This document shows positions 34,750 through 41,841 of a DNA stretch of 64,000 nt, piece after piece. Below the pieces are notes generated by a model. That model did not search any database and was not told the DNA's origin. It was given only the letters and a program-made list of their open reading frames with translations. Source of the DNA: Caballeronia pedi. Lineage in GTDB: Bacteria; Pseudomonadota; Gammaproteobacteria; Burkholderiales; Burkholderiaceae. Within the stretch, counting starts at the first letter, position 1. Every line of letters begins with the position of its first letter. The stretch spans positions 62,001 through 126,000 of the forward strand of contig NZ_FCOE02000017.1 of the NCBI RefSeq assembly GCF_001544915.2. The letters run 5' to 3'. The position numbers were made by a program, and so were the translations under genes.

Positions 34750-35199
34750 GGGTTGCTTCCTCTGTTTTGCTGGCTTGCTCACGGGCTCCCAGCTTCATGG
34801 TCTGAACCGTTCCCGGTCCCGGAAGGTGCAGGTATCCGTGCATACCATTGGCATCGGTCCAGCCGGTGGGTTTGATTTCGAATGAGATGCCTGAAACAGG
34901 ATCGAGCCACCGTTTAACCTGTTTGGTCTGGATCACTTCCTGTCCAAGTTCACTCAGTCGCGAGCCCGAGGCTCGATCCATAAAGAACAGCGCCTGAGTG
35001 CCACCGCCTTCAAGATATTGGCCGGGGATATTTTTGCTGACTTGTTCGGATACTGTGCCTACTGCGGCTTTGGGTCCGCTGTCGCCGGTGACATGACCAA
35101 TCACCACGAATCCGTCCGTATTGAATTCATCCAGCACGGCGGCGTCATGACGCCATTGCTTGGCGGTTTTTGGCGGCTCGCCGACCCACCACGCGCCTC
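34742..35199 (-). pseudogene. Orphan C-terminal fragment of the type VI effector
   Basis: Encodes the equivalent of residues 351-501 of the effector at 36785, starting at GAWWVGEPP and ending ASKTEEATHE. The toxin-like features are kept: LDEFNTDG, KAAVGTVSEQ and GGGTQALFFM. The N-terminal membrane and linker part is missing. In the same frame a TAA lies about 33 bp into the IS remnant; the only in-frame start is GTG 35137 (VLDEF). It may be a silent tip for recombination with the full gene. Confidence 0.75.
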
Positions 35200-35623
35200 G
35201 ACGCGACGGAAATGCTTGATACGGTTAAAAAAGCGTTCGACCAAATTGCGCTGACGGTACAACGAACGGTAGTAACGACGTTGAATCTTGCGGTTCGAGC
35301 GTGGTGGAATGACGGCCTTGGCTCGACTGGCGCGAATGCTTTTGACAAAGGCGTCCGAGTCATAGCCCTTGTCGGCGATGACCGCTTTGCAGCGCAGTCC
35401 GTCGACCAGATCTTGCGCGCACGCAATATCAGCCACCTGTCCTTCGGTAAGAATCAATCGCAGCGCTCGACCAAGCGAATCCACAGCCAGATGAATCTTG
35501 GTGCTCAGTCCTCCGCGCGATCGCCCGAGCGCTTGGGGTCCGCTTTTTTCCGCGCTCCGGCCGAATGCTGGAGTGCTCGGATGACGGTCGAATCGATCAG
35601 CACATGCTCGAGTTCGCCCGCTT
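35200..35623 (-). mobile_element. IS5-family (IS427-like) transposase remnant
   Basis: 424-bp internal piece of an IS, truncated on both sides. The minus strand encodes an OrfA end (LEHVLIDSTVIRALQHSAGARKK, first part of the DDE domain) and an OrfB start (PQALGRSRGGLSTKIH, then ADKGYDSDAF and LVERFFNRIKHFRR with the last DDE Glu). The two are joined by a -1 shift at a GGAAAAAAG slippery run, the usual mode in this group. No inverted repeats or target duplication remain. Its edges coincide exactly with the edges of the two repeat copies. Confidence 0.8.
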
Positions 35624-37239
35624 GAGGAACAGGATTCTGGGGGTTTTAGACCCCGCGCGTCCGATTCCTCCTCCACTAGCAGATGCTCACGGCGTGACTC
35701 GGACATTAGCTACTTCAGACCGCTTTCATCAGACGCCACAGCACACGCTCACCTTGCAGGCGCGGCATTGGCACGCCAAAGGCTACGGTTTGTGGCCCGA
35801 GCGGTTTGTCGAGGCATTGCCATACGCCCGGATACGGGCAGGGCGTGTCCGACCACACGCGCATGCCGCCGCGTAGTTCTTCCGGCTCGGGGGCCTCGCG
35901 CGTCGGGTCCGGAGAAAGGAACGCGTACTCGCTCTCCTCCTCGGGGACTGTGCCGTCTTCGTAGCGGTCATCGCGCCAGAGCAAGCGCCATGTAACGTCT
36001 GCGTTCGGATTGGCGTCGGCGGTTTCCAGCGAGGCTTGCGGTGCATTGGATTGACCATGTAGGTAGGCCATGCATCCGATCTTAGGCAGCGGTCCTTCGG
36101 GAGGCGGCGGCGCACCGAACAGATGAAAGCCCTTCGGTTTGGGCACTTCTACCGGTTCCCAAATGCCCGAACATGGCGTAGTTCTTCCAGTGACGACCAG
36201 CGTGTGTTTCGCTGGATCGGGCACATCGGGCAACACCGTGGGAAAGGTCATCTTCGGCAACCATTCTTGCAGCCAAACGCCATAGACAACCAGTGAGGGC
36301 TCGTCGAGGTCGCGACGCTCGATGATGTTTGGACAACACTCCCTCCAAACGTCGCTCAGTTGTGACAATGCAAAGTTGAATTCCTGCCACAACGGTGTGT
36401 GCTTCTCGTCGATGTAGTTTTCGCCAATTTCGATGCGATCTTGCATCTGGTTCCAATAGGAGAGTATTCGGTTTGCCATGACAAACTCACCGTTGGCACC
36501 GTACTTGAATACGCGCTTGTCTCCCGCGCGCAGGCGACTGACCCCTTCCTCGCAGTGGGCCAGACACTTGAGGATCAGAATCAGATCACTTTCTGGTACG
36601 CCGGTCTTTTCACTCCACCCGCGCTCACTGGCGGCCTGTACGCTTTTCTCGGTGATCTTAGCCCACGCACGGAAATAGCTCAAAATGCGGTTCCACGCGG
36701 TATAGGAACTGACGCGTTTGAGCCAATGGAAGATCTGCTTGCGTTCCTGCTCGCTGGGCAGCATGACGCCTTGGGGATACGTACTCATTGGGTGGCTTCC
36801 TCTGTTTTGCTGGCTTGCTCGCGCTTACCCAACTTCACGGTTTGAACAGTCCCTTGCCCGGGCAGACGCAAGTAACCATGCACGGCATTGGCGTCTTTCC
36901 ATCCGGTCGGCTTGATTTCGAAGGCGATGCCTGATATCTCGTCGACCCATGGAACAGGGCTTCGCGTGTCGATGACGTTCTTGCCCAGTTCACTGAGCAT
37001 GTCGGAAGATTCCTTGTTCAAAAAGAAGAACGCTTGCGTTCCGCCGCCAGGCAGATACTGGCCCGGAATCTTTTCGCTTACCTGTTCTGAAACGGTACCA
37101 ACCGCAGCTTTCGGTCCTTGGTCGCTAATCACATGTCCAGTGACGATGTAGCCATCGCGATTGAATTCATCCAGCACAGCCGCCTGCTCGCGCCATTGCT
37201 TTGCATTGGCCGGAGGTTCGCCAATCCACCACCACGCGC
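35624..37239 (-). repeat. Tandem duplication, copy B (full-locus partner)
   Basis: Comprises the 3' flank (35624-35714), the first immunity gene and the last part of the full effector gene. Right boundary is approximate: homology with copy A ends at the GGC codon of GAWWW. Confidence 0.8.
35715..36788 (-). CDS. Immunity protein of the type VI effector (Imm71/Imm72-like)
   Basis: 357-aa protein immediately downstream of the effector: its ATG overlaps the effector stop by 4 bp (ATGA), so the pair is translated together, as expected for toxin and immunity. Same domain layout as its paralogue at 33676; the differences cluster in the middle (for example CMAYLHGQSNAPQASLE here against CMSYLHVGSKVPRARQE there), which is where specificity would be expected. 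No signal peptide, suggesting the toxin acts in the cytosol. Family name is a judgement, not a search. Confidence 0.7.
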   Translation of the reverse strand: MSTYPQGVMLPSEQERKQIFHWLKRVSSYTAWNRILSYFRAWAKITEKSVQAASERGWSEKTGVPESDLILILKCLAHCEEGVSRLRAGDKRVFKYGANGEFVMANRILSYWNQMQDRIEIGENYIDEKHTPLWQEFNFALSQLSDVWRECCPNIIERRDLDEPSLVVYGVWLQEWLPKMTFPTVLPDVPDPAKHTLVVTGRTTPCSGIWEPVEVPKPKGFHLFGAPPPPEGPLPKIGCMAYLHGQSNAPQASLETADANPNADVTWRLLWRDDRYEDGTVPEEESEYAFLSPDPTREAPEPEELRGGMRVWSDTPCPYPGVWQCLDKPLGPQTVAFGVPMPRLQGERVLWRLMKAV

Positions 37240-38290
37240 CTCCGGCAGACGACGGGCCGACGTGTACGCCAAGCGTGAGGTCCTCCGGTCCGAATAATCG
37301 CGCGATTTTTTCTCCTTTTGCCAAGGGCCGGTTCGTGATCCGGCCACTGTAAGCCGCGATTTTTGTCAATTGACCTTTGTCATCCGGCGTTTTGGCCAAG
37401 TCGGGATAGCCTTCCTTGGGCTCATAATAGGGCTCCAACGATTTTGGTCTCTGCGCGTCCGCCGGATTCTGCTTCCACCCACCACGCCTCGAACGCATGG
37501 GCAAAGCGCCTTCCTCGACCACCCTTCGCTCGTCGGTATAGGTGTGCGCCTTTTCACCCGCCGACACTTCATATCGGACGGCCCGACTGGTAGTTTCTCC
37601 GCCGCTGCGAATGCACGCCTGAATTTCCCGTAGCTTCTGATCAAGTTCCTTGAGCGCGTCCGGGATACGCTTCCCGGCTTCGTCCTTCAGCCAGCGCATG
37701 CTTTTTCCCAATCGATCGAGGCGATTGGCCAGGCTCTCAGGAAGGTGCATCCGCTTTCGAATCGCGGTGACGCCATCCACCATCGTTGCGGTATAGCGGT
37801 TAAGCGCGTCGATGATCTGCGGCTGGTAGTCGGCAAAGCGCAGCTTGAGCAACCATTGCTCCGCATTACCGTGTCCCAGATGGTTGAGCACTTCGACAAT
37901 ATCGGTCGCCAGCTTGGCCGTTGCTTCGCCGCTGCGTACACCGCTGATAATCAGGCGTCCGACACCTTTTACTACTCCGCCTAGTACGGGAATGAGCGCC
38001 AGCAACAGGACGATGAACAGCACCCATTCCCATTTGTCGTCGCGCTTCTTCTGGTCGTCGATCAGACCCATTGACGAAGCAATCAGATCGCGGACCGCAG
38101 TCGCGTCGCCCAGCAGCGGAATCATACCGATGACGGCATCGACGATGATCTGTGAAACGGTCGCCTTGGTGTTGAACGTGCCCTGAGCCGTGCCCCATAT
38201 CCACTGTCCCGTATCCACAGCCAGAGCCTTGAAACCAGCCCAACTCATGCCGCCCGGCGCAGCCCCCTTGTCATTGACTACTGCGTTCAT
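36785..38290 (-). CDS. VgrG-linked type VI secretion effector with C-terminal toxin domain
   Basis: 501-aa protein coupled to vgrG by a 4-bp ATGA overlap. Residues 30-120 form a glycine-rich membrane-active region (VIGMIPLLGDATAVRDLI, then a helix WVLFIVLLLALIPVLGGVVKGV) like those of Rhs/PAAR-type toxins. A helical linker (about 130-230) follows, then a C-terminal domain (about 310-501) with KIARLFGPED, GAWWWIGEPP (351), LDEFNRDGY and GGGTQ (415-419). The GGGTQ and Arg-Leu-Phe-Gly elements recall TNT/ART-type NAD-consuming toxins, but the match is partial. No PAAR domain of its own, so it probably rides on VgrG. Confidence 0.7.
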   Translation of the reverse strand: MNAVVNDKGAAPGGMSWAGFKALAVDTGQWIWGTAQGTFNTKATVSQIIVDAVIGMIPLLGDATAVRDLIASSMGLIDDQKKRDDKWEWVLFIVLLLALIPVLGGVVKGVGRLIISGVRSGEATAKLATDIVEVLNHLGHGNAEQWLLKLRFADYQPQIIDALNRYTATMVDGVTAIRKRMHLPESLANRLDRLGKSMRWLKDEAGKRIPDALKELDQKLREIQACIRSGGETTSRAVRYEVSAGEKAHTYTDERRVVEEGALPMRSRRGGWKQNPADAQRPKSLEPYYEPKEGYPDLAKTPDDKGQLTKIAAYSGRITNRPLAKGEKIARLFGPEDLTLGVHVGPSSAGGAWWWIGEPPANAKQWREQAAVLDEFNRDGYIVTGHVISDQGPKAAVGTVSEQVSEKIPGQYLPGGGTQAFFFLNKESSDMLSELGKNVIDTRSPVPWVDEISGIAFEIKPTGWKDANAVHGYLRLPGQGTVQTVKLGKREQASKTEEATQ

Positions 38291-40641
38291 GCGTTGTCCT
38301 CGTTGGTTTCATTTCGTTGATCGCTATAGCGCTCGATGCGCGCGTTAAAGGTGCCCACAGGATTCGGGTTGTGGTCGGGCGTAGGGCGTCGATCACGCCG
38401 CGCGTAATCGAACTCCGCAGGACTGTATTGCACCCACGCGCTGCCTCCCGACACATCGGCGAGGGTGGCTTGGCCGTGTGCATCGAGTTGTCCTGTGCGT
38501 TGGGTGCCGTCGGCGAGCGTGGCGACATAGGTCGCGCTTCGAAGCCCTTCGTCGTCGTGGTAACGGTGGTCGAGCACGACGGAGCCAATGTCCGAAGCGA
38601 CGCCTGAGTTCGGATTTGCTTCGGCCCAAAAGACGTTTCCGGCACCGGCCGAATCGATCGTCAATGGCCCCTTGAATCTGATTGCCGTGCCTTCGATCTT
38701 GACGCCGCTGCTGTCGATGGTGATGGTGCCGCCTGGCCCTTGAATGACCGTGCGGTCGCTGGCCTGTAACAGATAGCGTTGCGTCTGCCGTTCGATGCGT
38801 TGCCCCGCGCTGAGCTTGTGATGCCCCTGCACGGTGTGCTCGACATGCCCGCCCACGTCACTGATGTGATTGGCCGTGGTCTGGTCTTTCCGATGGTTGC
38901 CGACCGTTTCAACGCGATCCTTGCCGATGTTGATCGTGTGGTTACGCTCGATCAGAAGAAACGCATCCTGGCCGATCTGGTGACGGCGATTGCGCCCGAT
39001 GTTTACCTGTTCGTCATTGCCGACCGTCTCCGTGCGGTCGTGCCCGATGCCGATGGTTTCGTCATGCCCGACGTTCTCGCTGCGGTCGTTGCCGACGAAG
39101 GTTGTCTCGTCGTGGTTCACATGGATGTTCTGATCCTTCTGCGCGTGAACGTAGATTTCCTCCTGCCCGGCCTCGTCCTCGAAGCGCAGTTCATTGAAAC
39201 CGTCGCCCTTGTGGGTCTGGCTTTTGATGGTCATGCGCGTCTTATGGCGCGGCAGTTCGTAGGGCGGCAGGTTCAGCGCGTTATAGGTGCGGCCAATAAT
39301 AATCGGCTGGTCGCAATCGCCGTCGAGCCAGTCAACGATGACTTCCTGCCCGATACGCGGTATCGCCATGTGCCCCCACGTGGCCCCGGCCCAGTTCTGC
39401 GCGACGCGTATCCAACAGGAACTGTGCTCGTCGTTCTTGCCTTCGCGATCCCACGGAAATTGCACGGTCACGCGGCCGTGCTGGTCCGTATGAATTTCCT
39501 CTCCCGCCGGTCCCGTGACGATCGCTATATGCGGGCCATCGATGCGCGGTTTCGGTAGCAGGGCGGGCTTCCATTCGACGTCATCCGGCACGAGTTCGGC
39601 GGTGTAGCTGTAATGCGTGCCCTCGGCGGCTTCAGCCGATTCCTCTTCCTGGCTCACATGCTGTTTGCCGTGGTGCTTGACGCGCACGGGCCGCCAGCCG
39701 CGATTCCACTCCTCGCGGGGATGCCCTTCGAGGTCAAACGCCAAACCGGGAACAAGACGCGCGTCATCGCCCTCGGCGATGGCAATGCGCGCATCACGGC
39801 GCAATGCCAGCAGCCGGGTCTGCGTCATAGGCTTCCCAGCTGAATCTTCCTTGTACCGCCCCGGCGAATCGTAGCGCTCGTAATCGCGCCCTTGATGGTC
39901 GAGATTCGCGCCTTCAGCAACGTGCTGCTGGTTGTATCGCGGGTGCTTAAACGTTCGGTCACGCTGCACTTGGCGTGCAGTCCGGACTTGCTCGGTATAG
40001 CGGAAGGTGCGAAGCGCCGGTTCGGGCGCGTCGCCGCCGGGGTTCGGGTTGTAGGAGACGGGACCGCCATCGATCGCACCATGCACGTAGGCTCTGTCGC
40101 TGTGAATAACTCGATGGCCGGAGGCAGAATGCTGGAAATAGTAGAAAAGCCCTTCTTCCGCTGCCTGCCCTTGAATGAATTGGAGTGTCGTTTCACCCGG
40201 CTGGACACAATACTCACGCGGCAGGTATTCGAGATACGTTTGCTGCTCGTAGTCAGTAATGCCTTGCTCGCTCATCAGCGTCTGCAATATTTGCGGAATA
40301 TTCCGTTGCTGGAAAATACGCCAATTACTTCGCAAAAAAGCGCGAGCGAGCAGAGGTTCAATAACTGCGTGGTAGCGTGTTCTCCTGAAACCCGTTTCAC
40401 CTTGTTCGAAGGTGCTCACGATTCCGTGAACGTAGCGCACCGGCTCGCCGTTGCACAGAATGGTGAGCAGCGCCCCCTGATCGAGAACCTTGCTGAAATC
40501 AACGGCAGGATCGGCGTTTGAGAGTTCAACGTTGAGAACGAAAGTCTCGGATAATGCCTCTTCTAAATCGAACTCCAATACATCGAAAGTCAAGCCGCTG
40601 GCGGACTTGAAAATAAAACTATAGTCGAATTGACGCGGCAT
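38287..40641 (-). CDS. vgrG: Type VI secretion spike protein VgrG
   Basis: 784-aa VgrG. The gp27-like part (about 1-370) includes the FVLNVELSNADPAVDF segment, YHAVIEPLLARAF and CVQPGETTLQFI; the gp5 OB-fold follows (HGRVTVQFPWDREG about 395, WAGATWGHMAIPRIGQEV about 420, then GRTYNA). Next come DUF2345-type beta-helix repeats (VGNDRSENVGHDETIGIGHD pattern, about 510-600). The last about 110 residues (from about 670) form a transthyretin-like extension (LADGTQRTGQLDAHGQATL) that may hold the effector. No other T6SS genes are nearby: this is an orphan vgrG island. Confidence 0.9.
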   Translation of the reverse strand: MPRQFDYSFIFKSASGLTFDVLEFDLEEALSETFVLNVELSNADPAVDFSKVLDQGALLTILCNGEPVRYVHGIVSTFEQGETGFRRTRYHAVIEPLLARAFLRSNWRIFQQRNIPQILQTLMSEQGITDYEQQTYLEYLPREYCVQPGETTLQFIQGQAAEEGLFYYFQHSASGHRVIHSDRAYVHGAIDGGPVSYNPNPGGDAPEPALRTFRYTEQVRTARQVQRDRTFKHPRYNQQHVAEGANLDHQGRDYERYDSPGRYKEDSAGKPMTQTRLLALRRDARIAIAEGDDARLVPGLAFDLEGHPREEWNRGWRPVRVKHHGKQHVSQEEESAEAAEGTHYSYTAELVPDDVEWKPALLPKPRIDGPHIAIVTGPAGEEIHTDQHGRVTVQFPWDREGKNDEHSSCWIRVAQNWAGATWGHMAIPRIGQEVIVDWLDGDCDQPIIIGRTYNALNLPPYELPRHKTRMTIKSQTHKGDGFNELRFEDEAGQEEIYVHAQKDQNIHVNHDETTFVGNDRSENVGHDETIGIGHDRTETVGNDEQVNIGRNRRHQIGQDAFLLIERNHTINIGKDRVETVGNHRKDQTTANHISDVGGHVEHTVQGHHKLSAGQRIERQTQRYLLQASDRTVIQGPGGTITIDSSGVKIEGTAIRFKGPLTIDSAGAGNVFWAEANPNSGVASDIGSVVLDHRYHDDEGLRSATYVATLADGTQRTGQLDAHGQATLADVSGGSAWVQYSPAEFDYARRDRRPTPDHNPNPVGTFNARIERYSDQRNETNEDNA

Positions 40642-40980
40642 AAACAATTTCCCTGAAAGCACCGCATTGCTGAGCGGTCAAACAAGCTGACGCAAATTTG
40701 ACGGGTCGAAACATAAGCGGGATTTATTTCGGGATAAATGCGGGTTAACCTTTAAGCTGAAAACGCTGACTAAGTCAACTATAAAGCGGAAGAGACACGG
40801 TCCGAGCATTGCTTGGGCGCGCTCAATGCGTACACCCGATCAGGACGACTGGCACCTTGATCCTCGCGCGGGGCATCTACAGGTTGTCAGCGAGAAACTT
40901 GGCGCAGAACCTAACGCGAATGCCAGATTCGGCGAAAGCCTACCGATCTTCTTCAGGAACAAACCGAACGTATCAGCCTA
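40642..40980. other. 339-bp gap upstream of vgrG
   Basis: AT-rich near vgrG. A possible promoter for vgrG lies on the minus strand at 40750-40778 (TTGACT, 17 bp, TTAAAG). The rest is the downstream region of the glycosidase gene; no gene seen. Confidence 0.4.
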
Positions 40981-41841
40981 TCACTTGCGCACGAACGAAT
41001 ACGCATCAACCAACCCCTGCACAACATCCGCCGACACATAATGCGGTCCATCGAAGAGATACGTCCGATACCCCCGATAAGCATCGATCTGCGGCTTCAG
41101 CTCCTCCACCGTCGCGGAGCGAAACCCCCCGCCCACCTGCGGACGAAACGCCTCCGCGATGATCCTCACCCGATGCCGCCCCAGCTTTGCCGCAAGCTGA
41201 TCCGCATACTCCCGAGCGACGCGCGGCTCACGCGCATACACCCCGCATCCATCCTGCAACAGCACGCCCACATCACGCGGCAACCATTGATCCAGCCATT
41301 CCGCAATCGCCGCGCCGCCGACATTCGCGCGGTCATAAACACTGACCCACAACGGCTTGGGCAACGCATCGAGCATCGTGCGCAACGCGCTCGCGTTCTG
41401 CCAGGTCGGATCGATCTCCACGGGAAAGTAGTATCCCGTCACATGCACGGGCGGATGAACCTCCGCGAGCCGCATCGATTCGATGAACAGTTGCGCCGCA
41501 TTCGCACGCGCCGCCGCTTCGTCGAAGCGCCCGGCGAGCCCGACGATCACATCGCGCGCCCACGGCTCCTGCCCGATGCGCTCCCAGTCGGGCATGCGCG
41601 CCGCCGCGCGCAATCCCGCGCCCGGCACGAACGATATGCCATCGACAGACGTCCATTGCACGATCAGCTCATGCGCGCCGAGCCTGTCCCAGTCGCCGTG
41701 CGGATCGGCATGCGCGTTGTCGGGCTGCCAGACGATGCCGTCGACGAGATGCGCACGCGCGCGCGCGGCATCGGCATGCGCCGAAACCGGAGCGCACGCA
41801 AGGCAGCACGCGATGACGAGAACGGAGATCAGGGAAGACAT
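40981..41841 (-). CDS. DUF4434-like putative periplasmic glycoside hydrolase
   Basis: 286-aa secreted protein (signal peptide 1-23, ending SAHA). A TIM-barrel type layout is suggested by VTGYYFPVEIDPTW (about 135), PLWVSVYDRANVGG and VGVLLQDGCGV (about 193), which resemble DUF4434 proteins linked to glycan metabolism; acidic residues Glu and Asp in these strands could be catalytic. Last gene of the exopolysaccharide operon: its ATG overlaps the NfrA stop by 1 bp (TGATG). Probably trims or processes the exported polymer. Confidence 0.65.
   Translation of the reverse strand: MSSLISVLVIACCLACAPVSAHADAARARAHLVDGIVWQPDNAHADPHGDWDRLGAHELIVQWTSVDGISFVPGAGLRAAARMPDWERIGQEPWARDVIVGLAGRFDEAAARANAAQLFIESMRLAEVHPPVHVTGYYFPVEIDPTWQNASALRTMLDALPKPLWVSVYDRANVGGAAIAEWLDQWLPRDVGVLLQDGCGVYAREPRVAREYADQLAAKLGRHRVRIIAEAFRPQVGGGFRSATVEELKPQIDAYRGYRTYLFDGPHYVSADVVQGLVDAYSFVRK

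Larger units (their letters stand above)
33585..35199 (-). repeat. Tandem duplication, copy A (effector tip + immunity 2 + 3' flank)
   Basis: Copy A corresponds to copy B with a fixed offset of 2039 bp from its left end. The first 169 bp (33585-33753) are identical to 35624-35792; beyond that the copies differ progressively. It ends at 35199, where homology to the effector gene stops abruptly and IS sequence begins. Confidence 0.85.

Noticed and set aside
35101..35706. 201-aa 'transposase' as a single gene
   Set aside because: It reads through the IS/effector joint at 35199/35200 and through the flank at 35624, so both its ends are chimeric; only the middle is IS sequence.
40809..41162. 117-aa plus-strand open frame in the vgrG upstream gap
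   Set aside because: Thr/Pro/Arg-rich, overlaps the glycosidase gene, no ribosome-binding site.
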